In this document: piece by piece, positions 1 to 5,588 of the stretch | Layout of the letters: each line of letters opens with the position of its first letter | Numbering within the stretch: position 1 is the stretch's first letter | From: Nitrospiraceae bacterium | GTDB taxonomy: Bacteria > Nitrospirota > Thermodesulfovibrionia > UBA6902 | Length of the DNA stretch: 5,923 nt | Reading direction: 5' to 3' | NCBI GenBank assembly: GCA_020354155.1 | Contig: CP070644.1 | Span: 1,033,684-1,039,606, forward strand | Notes under the pieces: model-generated | What the model was told of the DNA's origin: nothing | Seen by the model: the letters and a program-made list of their open reading frames with translations, nothing else | The model's database searches: none | Position numbers and translations under genes: made by a program

Positions 1-119
1 GAACCATATACGGATCACTGACGACCTTTATTCTTTTTCTGCTCTGGATGTACTATCTGTCATGCATATTCCTTTTGGGAGGGGAATTTGTGAAAACATT
101 AAGCAGGAGGGCGCGATGA
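1..119 (+). CDS. YihY/BrkB-type inner-membrane protein, C-terminal fragment
   Basis: Only the last 38 codons are in the window, read in frame from base 3 to the TGA at 117-119; the gene starts upstream. The fragment reads TIYGSLTTFILFLLWMYYLS followed by a second hydrophobic run ending in LLGGEF and a short basic tail (KTLSRRAR). The order YGSL, a hydrophobic stretch with LLW-Y, then LLG-EF is the usual end of the last membrane segments in the YihY/BrkB (UPF0761) family, once wrongly called RNase BN. The family is made of multi-pass inner-membrane proteins of unclear function. The stop codon overlaps the start of the next gene as ATGA, so the two are probably co-transcribed and translationally coupled. 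The family call rests on a short piece and is likely but not certain. Confidence 0.72.
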   Translation, partial: TIYGSLTTFILFLLWMYYLSCIFLLGGEFVKTLSRRAR

Positions 120-280
120 TTGAATTAATAAATAAAGAGGTGGAGGTAAAGACTCCCGACATTATTTACCGCGGGGTTCTTGTGGAGGTCGGTGCAAACG
201 ATGTCCACCTTAGATCAGAAAGCGGCTGGATTGTGGTGCCCATGGATAAAATTGTGGGTATTAAGGCAGTAGAAGAGTGA
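116..280 (+). CDS. Small Sm-like (LSm-fold) hypothetical protein, 54 aa
   Basis: I chose the ATG at 116 rather than the in-frame ATG at 62: it has a strong AGGAGG ribosome site at 105-110 with 5 nt spacing, and it overlaps the upstream stop as ATGA. The product (MIELINKEVEVKT...) is short and soluble with no signal peptide. It alternates beta-strand-like runs: EVEVKT, a YRGVLVEV strand with the central Gly, DVHLRS, then a tight turn (ESG) and WIVVPMDKIVGIK. This resembles the five-strand Sm/LSm pattern, in which a G-x-L strand is followed by a variable loop and a closing I-x-x-I strand. Members of that fold often bind RNA or form rings, but the resemblance is by eye and no RNA-binding residue can be named. 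It follows the YihY-type gene and converges on rsmE 17 bp downstream, with no clear terminator between. Confidence 0.72.
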   Translation: MIELINKEVEVKTPDIIYRGVLVEVGANDVHLRSESGWIVVPMDKIVGIKAVEE

Positions 281-297
281 TCTGCAGGTGCGGAATA

Positions 298-1125
298 TTA
301 TCCCATGTCCCCACGTTCGTACTGGATGATGCTGATTGCAGCAATGGGTGCAGTTTCTGTTCGCAGGATTCTTGGCCCAAGGGAAACCTCAAGAAATCCC
401 TTGTCGACTGCAGTACCAACTTCTTCTTTTGAGAAACCGCCTTCAGGGCCGACGAGCAGGGTTATCTCACTAATATCCTTTAAGTCGCATAACAGCTGCT
501 TCAGGTTTCTTTCAGAATGGGATTCTGAGAGGATTAATCCTAAATATCTATTATCAATAAGCCTGCTTTGTCTTTTTTTGTCATTCCGTCCCTGCCTGCC
601 GGACAGGCAGGCCTGATCCGGAATCCAGCCTTTTTTCTGGATTCCCGCTTTCGCGGGAATGACACTTAAAAAATGATCCATTTTCATCGGCTCTGTAATC
701 TCAGGAACTCTGTCCCTGCCTGACTGCTGAGAAGCAGAATGAGCAATCTTTCTCCACCTCTCAACCTTTTGCGTATGCCTGACCTCGGTTCGCTCTGTTA
801 CAAGGGGTATTATTTTACTCACTCCCAGCTCAGTGGATTTCTGAACGATGAGGTCCATTTTTTCCCCCTTTGCAATCCCCTGTGCAAGGATAATCGAGAG
901 TGGAGACTCCACAGAGTAGGGCTCTTTTTTATTGAGCAGGGCAATAATTTCTTTTTTATGAACCTTCTGAACAGTACATTCATACCGGTAACCCTGCCCG
1001 TCAAAAACAATAATTGATTCACCTGGATTTATTCTGAGAACAAGAGAGAGGTGGCGGGCGTTGTCACCGGTTATGGTGATATCATCAGATGTAAGCTGTT
1101 CTGGAGGAAGGAATATTCTGGTCAT
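298..1125 (-). CDS. rsmE: 16S rRNA (uracil-1498-N3)-methyltransferase RsmE, with an in-frame repeat insertion
   Basis: RsmE uses S-adenosylmethionine to methylate N3 of U1498 of 16S rRNA in the 30S subunit. The 275-aa product shows the family layout. Residues 1-70 form the PUA-like RNA-binding part, with DNARHLSLVLRI at 21-32. The SPOUT methyltransferase domain follows, with QGIAKGEKMDLIVQKSTELG (82-101), the knot motif LLVGPEGGFSKEE (223-235) and LGPRILRTETA (249-259). Typical members are about 240-250 aa. The excess is explained by codons 155-182, which are a palindromic repeat (580-663). Without it the protein would be 247 aa. The extra segment falls between VPEITEP and LGLILSE, a variable stretch before the knot, so the enzyme may still fold and work. 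The start ATG (1125-1123) has only a weak upstream AGG. The gene runs away from the decayed toxin-antitoxin pair and converges on the Sm-like gene. Confidence 0.95.
   Translation of the reverse strand: MTRIFLPPEQLTSDDITITGDNARHLSLVLRINPGESIIVFDGQGYRYECTVQKVHKKEIIALLNKKEPYSVESPLSIILAQGIAKGEKMDLIVQKSTELGVSKIIPLVTERTEVRHTQKVERWRKIAHSASQQSGRDRVPEITEPMKMDHFLSVIPAKAGIQKKGWIPDQACLSGRQGRNDKKRQSRLIDNRYLGLILSESHSERNLKQLLCDLKDISEITLLVGPEGGFSKEEVGTAVDKGFLEVSLGPRILRTETAPIAAISIIQYERGDMG
580..663. repeat. PAKAGIQ-type palindromic repeat inside rsmE, with a nested GC-rich palindrome
   Basis: The 84-bp unit has perfect 8-bp inverted ends, GTCATTCC (580-587) and GGAATGAC (656-663). Inside are further paired blocks: GGAATCCAG (620-628) with CTGGATTCC (637-645), CCCGC (644-648) with GCGGG (653-657), and CCTGCCTG (591-598) with CAGGCAGG (604-611). 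In the rsmE frame the right arm encodes VIPAKAGIQ, the peptide signature of a dispersed intergenic repeat known from many bacteria. The CCTGCCTG/CAGGCAGG palindrome occupies the loop of the left arm and looks like a second repeat type nested in the first. I see no clear target-site duplication at the edges. Transcribed from either strand, it could fold into a strong branched hairpin within the rsmE mRNA. Confidence 0.85.
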
Positions 1126-1176
1126 GGAAGATTTTAACCTAAATAATACAATTAGGAAATGAGACAGTTAGGATGG

Positions 1177-1522
1177 CTATTCTTTCTCAGAAGAAAGTAT
1201 CTTTTCAAGTGCTTCAATCGGTATGGGGGAATGTCCTTTGTTACAGTATCTCAAACAATATTCAAATCGACATCAAAATAGGCGTATATCAGGTGGTTCC
1301 GCATATCAATAATGTCCAGCCATCGAATTCCTGAGGATTTATTTCTCGTTTCTGATGATACCTTGCCTGCTGCATCACCGATAATTTCTATATCCTTGAC
1401 AAGGGAAAGCACCAACTACGATTATTGTTTAAATCGCTTCTTGCCTTTCCTGAAATAAAAGAAAAAGCTTCCCTTGCGGCATTGAGCATATGTCGAAGCC
1501 TGATGAGATCATCCTTCTGCAT
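1177..1522 (-). pseudogene. HepT-type (DUF86/HEPN) toxin, decayed
   Basis: Read on the minus strand from the ATG at 1522-1520, the first 35 codons begin MQKDDLIRLRHMLNAAREA. At about 1416-1418 a single base is missing. In the next frame the protein resumes at LVLSLVKDIEIIGDAAGKV and continues to WLDIIDMRNHLIYAYFDVDL. A TGA at 1253-1251 stands where the family normally has Trp (NIV-stop-DTV). A second slip near the run of five C at 1225-1229 again changes frame before IEALEKIL and the TAG at 1179-1177. Three lesions make a working product unlikely. Intact HepT proteins are about 110-115 aa, all-helical HEPN ribonucleases with an RX4-6H motif; here the site reads RNHLIY, with Tyr where the final His is expected. 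It is paired with the antitoxin remnant upstream. Confidence 0.85.
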
Positions 1523-1676
1523 ATTGAATCTCCGCATTGGACATTACTTCGTCTCTAAAGTATCTGCTAAGTTCCTGTGGTGTCCTGAGGTCTACTTTTC
1601 GCCCGAGAATTGAAGAAATTTCTCGTTCCATTCGTGCCAATCCAAAGTATCCAGTTCCAAAGGGGGATTTTCCGCC
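1509..1676 (-). pseudogene. MntA-type nucleotidyltransferase antitoxin, C-terminal remnant
   Basis: The recognisable part covers about 47 codons from 1652 down to the TGA at 1511-1509: GYFGLARMEREISSIL, then GRKVDLRTPQELSRYFRD and EVMSNAEIQYAEG. The GRKVDL strand and the closing helix are typical of the second half of small (about 95-100 aa) MNT-fold proteins paired with DUF86 toxins. In such pairs the antitoxin neutralises HepT by nucleotidylating it. The N-terminal half with the catalytic GSxxRGE...DxD is absent: upstream the frame stays open only to 1676, with a TGA at 1679-1677, and no similarity is visible there. The stop overlaps the hepT-like start by 14 nt, the usual arrangement for this module. 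The GC-rich palindromes at 1671-1699 begin where the homology fades, suggesting the repeat marks the break. Confidence 0.78.
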
Positions 1677-1699
1677 TCAGGCGGATCCGCCGGGGCGGA
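1671..1699. repeat. GC-rich palindrome cluster of four alternating half-sites
   Basis: TCCGCC (1671-1676), GGCGGA (1680-1685), TCCGCC (1686-1691) and GGCGGA (1694-1699) alternate. The centre, GGCGGATCCGCC (1680-1691), is a perfect 12-bp palindrome. Either neighbouring pair can form a short hairpin. The flanking GGGGGATTTT (1662-1670) and GAGAACCC are also repeat-like. The unit differs in sequence from the palindrome nested in the rsmE repeat but has the same style of small GC-rich inverted pair. It sits at the broken 5' edge of the antitoxin remnant and is probably a dispersed intergenic repeat; copy number in the genome cannot be seen from here. Confidence 0.6.
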
Positions 1700-1814
1700 G
1701 AACCCATGTTACCGGCGTGAAAGAGCGAAGCAGACAAAATTAAAAAGAGGTTCTCTGGCAGGCACCTGGGCTATTTTATTCATTTCTAAAACAAATTTTC
1801 TGTTCTTTATTTTC

Positions 1815-1845
1815 TGCTACCATAGTGCTACCATTCTGCCACAGT
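1815..1845. repeat. Short 11-bp tandem repeats
   Basis: TGCTACCAT occurs at 1815-1823 and again at 1826-1834, an 11-bp period. A third weaker copy, TGCCACAGT, follows in the same phase at 1837-1845. The period is close to one DNA turn, so the copies could be binding half-sites on one face of the helix, but two exact copies of nine bases are a modest signal and no protein can be proposed. Confidence 0.45.
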
Positions 1846-1859
1846 CGAAATGCTGATTC

Positions 1860-1936
1860 TGTGATATCGTCATTTTATAAGTCCTCAGAACAGACTCTTT
1901 CGAGTTATAATCCTTCCATTCAGTGACGATATCACA
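1860..1936. promoter_or_regulatory. Long-spaced perfect inverted repeat upstream of the transporter (possible operator pair or structured leader)
   Basis: TGTGATATCGTCA (1860-1872) is repeated as its exact reverse complement TGACGATATCACA (1924-1936), with 51 bp between the arms. Arm centres (1866 and 1930) are 64 bp apart, close to six helical turns, so a protein binding both would meet the same face. A second pair, ACTCTTTC (1894-1901) and GAAAGAGT (1938-1945), interlocks with the first: one arm lies in the loop and the other just outside, which in RNA would be an H-type pseudoknot. A TATAAT box lies between the arms. Either DNA looping by a regulator or an RNA structure would suit; no known riboswitch class is recognised. 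Confidence 0.5.
1906..1911 (+). promoter_or_regulatory. Candidate -10 box (TATAAT) for the transporter operon
   Basis: A perfect TATAAT lies 105 bp before the ATPase start and between the two arms of the inverted repeat, where an operator could control it. No good TTGACA-like -35 is found 16-18 bp upstream and there is no extended -10, so the call is weak. A second -10-like TACAAT at 1971-1976 is nearer the gene and equally lacks a -35. Confidence 0.25.
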
Positions 1937-2015
1937 TGAAAGAGTGAAATAAGGTTTCATTCTAATAAGGTACAATGTATGAACGTATTAAGATCTTGAG
2001 TTATTTCATAATGTT

Positions 2016-2762
2016 ATGATTGAGTTAAATAATGTCACCAAAACCTTTGGACAGACACAGGCACTGCAGTCTGTCACGCTCACATGCAGTGGCGGTAAAA
2101 CAACGGTATTGATCGGTCCGAGTGGTTGCGGCAAGTCTACTCTGCTTCGTCTTATCATCGGGCTGACAGAACAGGACAGCGGCACAGTTACGTTCGATGG
2201 AGTGCCTGTAGCACCTAACAATGTATTCTCTCTTCGCAGAAAAATGGGTTATGTCATTCAGGAGGGAGGTCTTTTCCCGCATCTTACAGCCCGCCGGAAT
2301 ATTACGGTAATGGCAGGCTACCTTAAATGGAACGCTGACCGTATTGAAGAGCGCCTGGATGAATTGCTCGAACTTACGCAGTTTCCCCATGACGGTCTGG
2401 ACCGTTTTCCTTTGCAACTGTCTGGAGGCCAGCAGCAGAGGGTGAGCCTCATGCGAGCTCTTATGCTTGATCCCAGCGTTCTTCTCCTTGATGAACCCTT
2501 GGGAGCGCTGGACCCCATGATTCGAGCGGATCTTCAGGAAGAGTTGAAAGAAATTTTTCAGGCCCTGAAAAAAACGGTAATACTCGTTACTCATGATATT
2601 GGTGAGGCATGTTATTTCGGTGATGAGGTTGTTTTGTTACGGGAGGGAACAATCATTCAGAAAGGGACTCCGGAGGACCTGGTTTTTGCTCCCGTGGATC
2701 CATTTGTCACGCACTTTATTAACGCCCAGCGAAGCCCTCTTGAAAATGTGAGAGCACAATGA
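2016..2762 (+). CDS. Osmoprotectant/quaternary-amine type ABC transporter, ATP-binding subunit
   Basis: This cytoplasmic ATPase powers an importer of the OpuC/OsmV/YehX group, whose known substrates include glycine betaine, choline and related compounds. The 248-aa protein has every ABC motif: Walker A GPSGCGKST (34-42), Q-loop Gln82 in VIQEGG, signature LSGGQQQR (135-142), Walker B VLLLDEP (155-161), D-loop ALD (164-166) and switch His193 in VTHD. EGGLFPHLTARRNI after the Q-loop is typical of this subgroup. It ends about 40 residues after the last standard segment (TPEDLVFAPVDPFV) with no CBS domains, unlike OpuCA, so osmotic sensing by CBS is absent. The ATG at 2016 is preferred because the ATG at 2011 meets a stop at once. 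Its ribosome site is poor (TTGAG about 15 nt upstream). The stop overlaps the next start (ATGA). The substrate is not determined by this subunit. Confidence 0.93.
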   Translation: MIELNNVTKTFGQTQALQSVTLTCSGGKTTVLIGPSGCGKSTLLRLIIGLTEQDSGTVTFDGVPVAPNNVFSLRRKMGYVIQEGGLFPHLTARRNITVMAGYLKWNADRIEERLDELLELTQFPHDGLDRFPLQLSGGQQQRVSLMRALMLDPSVLLLDEPLGALDPMIRADLQEELKEIFQALKKTVILVTHDIGEACYFGDEVVLLREGTIIQKGTPEDLVFAPVDPFVTHFINAQRSPLENVRAQ

Positions 2763-4285
2763 GTATGAACGTGATCAGGAAATGTTTCGGTATAATCTGC
2801 ATTTTTTATGTGGCGACCTTGTTTACGCCACTTGCTGTATCTGGCGAAGAGTCCGTTACAGTAACGGTAGGGTCAAAAAAATTTACTGAATCGGTAATCC
2901 TGGGAGAGATTGTCTCACATCTTGCTGAAGATAAAGCGCTGAAACCGGTCCACCGAAGAGAGCTGGGAGGCACCCGTGTTCTCTGGAGTGCTCTTTTGAA
3001 GGGTGAAATTGACATTTACCCGGAATATACGGGCACCATAAGCAGGGAAATATTCGCCGGTCTCGGAATAGAGAATGAAGAGGAAATTCGTCGTGCCCTC
3101 TCTGAAAAGGGTATTCGGATGACCGGTCCGTTGGGATTCAACAACACTTATGTGATAGGTATGAGGGCCGACGTAGCCAGAAAGCTCGGGATCCGTAAGA
3201 TCTCTGACCTGCGGAATCACCCTGAACTAAGCCTCGGTTTTGGGAATGAATTTATGGACCGCGGCGACGGCTGGCCGAGCTTGAAAGAGCGCTACTCCCT
3301 CCCCCAGAAGGATGTTCGCGGAATGGACCATGATCTTGCATACCGCGGACTCCAGAGCGGTGATATAGATGCCATGGACCTTTATGCAACTGATGCTGAA
3401 ATCCAGTATTACAAACTGCAGACGCTGACAGATGACTTGAGTCACTTCCCTGAATATAACGCCCTGATTCTTTATCGCGCTGATCTGGAAGCCCGGGCGC
3501 CGGGGATTATATCAGCCCTTTCCCGCCTCGAAGGGTTAATTTCTGAACCGGAAATGATATTGATGAATGCGAGAGCCAAACTGGACAGAATACCGGAATC
3601 TAAAATTGCCGCCGACTTTCTAGCTGCCCGTTTATCATTAGATGCAGAGGCGCATGGGGAAACAGTAATGAGCCGTTTCTGGCAGCATACATATGAGCAC
3701 CTTTTCCTGGTATGTATATCACTGATAGCTGCAATTGGTGTATCAATACCGCTCGGGATTATTGCTGCGAAGAAGACAAAATTGGGCCAAATTATTCTCG
3801 GCTTTGTTGGTATTATTCAGACCATTCCCTCGTTGGCCCTCCTTGTATTTATGATCCCCCTGCTCGGTATTGGAGGCCCCCCTGCTATTGCGGCACTTTT
3901 CTTGTACAGTCTCTTACCTATTGTTCGTAATACCTATACCGGAATCCATGACATACCACTGCATATCCGGGAATCATCTGAAGCGATAGGGCTTTCTGCC
4001 GGGGCGCGCCTCAGAATAGTAGAAGTTCCCATGGCCTCCAGCTCCATTCTGGCCGGCATAAAAACCTCTGCTGTCATTAATGTAGGAACAGCGACTCTCG
4101 GGGCGCTTATTGGCGCCGGTGGCTATGGACAGCCCATTCTCACAGGCATTCGTTTAGATGATGTGGGACTGATTCTTCAGGGAGCACTGCCGGCAGCACT
4201 ACTCGCATTGTTCGTTCAGGGAGCATTTGAGATTGCAGAACGGATGCTCGTGCCACGAGGATTACGTCTAAAATCAATGGCATGA
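2759..4285 (+). CDS. ABC importer fusion: periplasmic substrate-binding domain plus permease (OsmX/OpuC type)
   Basis: One 508-aa chain supplies two transporter parts. Residues 1-29 look like a signal peptide: basic start (IRK), hydrophobic core GIICIFYVATLF, end near AVSGEE. Residues 32-295 are an OpuAC/OsmX-type binding domain with SKKFTES (39-45), LGGTRVLWSALLKGEIDIYP (69-88) continuing EYTGT, GDGWPSL (169-175) and DLYATDAEI (207-215). Residues 304-508 are a MetI-like permease domain with about five membrane segments (roughly 314-337, 344-369, 374-389, 430-452, 468-491) and the ATPase-contacting EAA loop at 408-424 (EAIGLSAG...IVEVP). Five segments with a periplasmic N-terminus would place the fused binding domain outside, as needed. 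Related systems often carry the binding domain separately or after the permease, so domain order is notable. The 4-nt overlap with the ATPase gene indicates coupling. Glycine betaine, choline, carnitine or ergothioneine-like ligands are all possible; the sequence does not decide. Confidence 0.92.
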   Translation: MSMNVIRKCFGIICIFYVATLFTPLAVSGEESVTVTVGSKKFTESVILGEIVSHLAEDKALKPVHRRELGGTRVLWSALLKGEIDIYPEYTGTISREIFAGLGIENEEEIRRALSEKGIRMTGPLGFNNTYVIGMRADVARKLGIRKISDLRNHPELSLGFGNEFMDRGDGWPSLKERYSLPQKDVRGMDHDLAYRGLQSGDIDAMDLYATDAEIQYYKLQTLTDDLSHFPEYNALILYRADLEARAPGIISALSRLEGLISEPEMILMNARAKLDRIPESKIAADFLAARLSLDAEAHGETVMSRFWQHTYEHLFLVCISLIAAIGVSIPLGIIAAKKTKLGQIILGFVGIIQTIPSLALLVFMIPLLGIGGPPAIAALFLYSLLPIVRNTYTGIHDIPLHIRESSEAIGLSAGARLRIVEVPMASSSILAGIKTSAVINVGTATLGALIGAGGYGQPILTGIRLDDVGLILQGALPAALLALFVQGAFEIAERMLVPRGLRLKSMA

Positions 4286-4550
4286 TGAATAAATCTTAGC
4301 TTTTCAGATAAGTTATATCAGCAGCAATCCAACAGTGCATAGGACAATAATCTCTTTAACATCAACATCCAAGCAGATTTGATTCCCACATGCTCCCGCC
4401 ATTAACGTGTCGGTTGATCAGAACATTATCCTCACTATTCTTATCTCGACCCCTATTGATAACATATTCTTAATATATGCCTTTAGTGAAAGAGTGATAA
4501 CACCTGATGATAAGTTAATGGTATCAATGAAGCAGAGCTAAATGAATCCC
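4286..4550. other. Intergenic stretch after the transporter operon, no gene recognised
   Basis: This AT-rich stretch holds no convincing gene and no clear hairpin-plus-T-run terminator for the transporter operon. A minus-strand frame of about 35 codons ending at a TGA near 4367 (ending NGGSMWESNLLGC) is open but lacks a start and a family I can name. The stretch probably includes the flank into which the IS91-like element inserted. Confidence 0.5.
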
Positions 4551-4566
4551 TGTTGACTTATCCGCA

Positions 4567-4594
4567 TTGAACTAAACCGCTGGCGCGGTAGAAT
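4567..4594 (+). promoter_or_regulatory. Candidate promoter with hairpin in its spacer, upstream of the recombinase
   Basis: TTGAAC (4567-4572) and TAGAAT (4589-4594) are spaced by 16 bp, a reasonable sigma-70-like pair. The spacer contains a small inverted repeat ACCGC (4576-4580) and GCGGT (4585-4589). A second TTGACT at 4553-4558 has no matching -10. Transcription from here would leave a leader of roughly 120 nt before the recombinase start. The same hairpin may instead belong to the element's terminus. Confidence 0.3.
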
Positions 4595-4719
4595 TAACAC
4601 ATCCCTTCAATAAGCAGATATCTTGCACATTTCCGCAGTAATCACTGAGCAGTTCATTACAATACCTCCATAAGAACGTCTGTACAGGCGTTTATTTCCC
4701 ACAAATCTGGAGGTGTACC

Positions 4720-5583
4720 ATGACAGGAATGCGTGAAAAAATGATCAAGGAGATGACGTTACGGAGGTTGTCAGCAAATACGCAGAGATCATATCTCAGT
4801 GCAGTATCAGGACTTGCACGATATTACGATCTATCGCCGGAGAAGGTGAAGAAGCACATGATACAGGATTACCTGTTTCATGTGTTGCAGGAGAGGAAAC
4901 TTCAGTGGAGCAGCTGTAATGTTATCGTCAATGGCCTGAGGTTTTTCTACACGAAAACACTTGATATGGACGCAGGGTCTCTCAACCTGCCGCCCTATAG
5001 GAAAGAGAATAAACTGCCGGAGGTTCTCAGCACTGAGGAAGTTGAGAGCTTGTTGGGAGCTGTAAGCAATGCAAAACACAGGACAGTACTGATGGCTACC
5101 TATGGGGCAGGATTACGGGTCAGTGAAGTGGTGCATCTGAAACTCAGGGATATAGACAGTCAACGGATGATGATACGAATACGGCAGGGTAAGGGGAATA
5201 AGGACCGATATACGATCTTATCCCAACGGCTGTTAGAAGAGTTGCGGATATACTGGAAGCGGTACCGTCCTTCAGAGTGGCTGTTTAGTGGAAGAAACCC
5301 GGAACGACCGATGCCGACAAGCACGGCCGCAGCGATTTACTACAATGCAAAGGAGAAGGCCGGGATACAAAAGGGCAACGGGATCCATACGCTGCGGCAT
5401 TGTTTTGCTACGCATCTGCTGGAGGCAGGGGTAGACCTTCGCACTATTCAAGTATTAATGGGTCATAGCTCGATTATGACGACGGTGGTGTATCTGAAAG
5501 TTACCAGAAAACAGCTCTCCTCAACGCAAAGTCCCCTGGATTTACTGAATCTTCCTGAAAACAAAAAGATTCCCAAGCAGTAA
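4720..5583 (+). CDS. XerC/D-like tyrosine recombinase of an IS91-type element
   Basis: A complete 287-aa site-specific recombinase. The N-terminal SAM-like DNA-binding part (about 1-85) includes TLRRLSANTQRSYLSAVSGL. The catalytic domain (about 100-265) has all expected residues: Arg133 in GAGLRVSE, Lys158 in RQGKGNKDR, the box HTLRH (His223, Arg226), His249 in MGHSS and the nucleophile Tyr258 in TTVVYLKVT. The C-terminal tail with STQSPLDLL resembles recombinases found next to IS91-type transposases rather than chromosomal XerC/XerD. The start is clear: GGAGG at 4709-4713 with 6 nt spacing to ATG. It precedes the transposase by 5 nt and is probably co-expressed with it. Its job in these elements is not settled; resolution of circular or joined intermediates is a plausible role. 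No frameshift or lost catalytic residue is seen, so it may be active. Confidence 0.93.
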   Translation: MTGMREKMIKEMTLRRLSANTQRSYLSAVSGLARYYDLSPEKVKKHMIQDYLFHVLQERKLQWSSCNVIVNGLRFFYTKTLDMDAGSLNLPPYRKENKLPEVLSTEEVESLLGAVSNAKHRTVLMATYGAGLRVSEVVHLKLRDIDSQRMMIRIRQGKGNKDRYTILSQRLLEELRIYWKRYRPSEWLFSGRNPERPMPTSTAAAIYYNAKEKAGIQKGNGIHTLRHCFATHLLEAGVDLRTIQVLMGHSSIMTTVVYLKVTRKQLSSTQSPLDLLNLPENKKIPKQ

Positions 5584-5588
5584 TCTTC

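Larger units (their letters stand above)
1700..2015. other. Non-coding stretch upstream of the transporter operon
   Basis: No gene is convincing in these 316 bases. The stretch is AT-rich and holds the tandem repeats at 1815-1845, the inverted repeat at 1860-1936 and two -10-like boxes. A 47-codon minus-strand frame (1960 down to the TAG at 1819-1817, beginning MKPYFTLSCDIVTEW) is open, but it has no family resemblance I recognise and overlaps the inverted repeat. I treat it as probably chance. The region divides the minus-strand toxin-antitoxin remnant from the plus-strand transporter operon, so it should contain the transporter promoter. Confidence 0.6.

Noticed and set aside
305..1022. Open frames at 305-616 and 739-1017 (plus) and 819-1022 (minus)
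   Set aside because: They are other-frame readings of rsmE; the PCLPDRQA end of the first is just the repeat read on the other strand.
1425..1743. Two overlapping plus-strand open frames (1425-1613 and 1537-1743)
   Set aside because: They lie antisense to the reconstructed toxin and antitoxin homology on the minus strand and resemble no family.
1817..1960. 47-codon minus-strand frame starting MKPYFTLSCDIVTEW
   Set aside because: It has an ATG and a stop but no clear ribosome site or known family, and the inverted repeat contributes part of its sequence; probably chance.
4367..4470. Minus-strand open fragment ending NGGSMWESNLLGC
   Set aside because: No start codon with a ribosome site and no recognisable domain; too short to support as a gene remnant.
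1937..4497. TGAAAGAGTGA present on both sides of the transporter operon (1937-1947 and 4487-4497)
   Set aside because: An 11-base match in an AT-rich window of this size is expected by chance; flanks do not match, so not an attachment site or direct repeat.
4560..4605. Integron-like attC or attI site beside a tyrosine recombinase
   Set aside because: The short hairpin lacks paired core sites, and the recombinase lacks a visible integron-specific insert and is followed by an IS91-type transposase.
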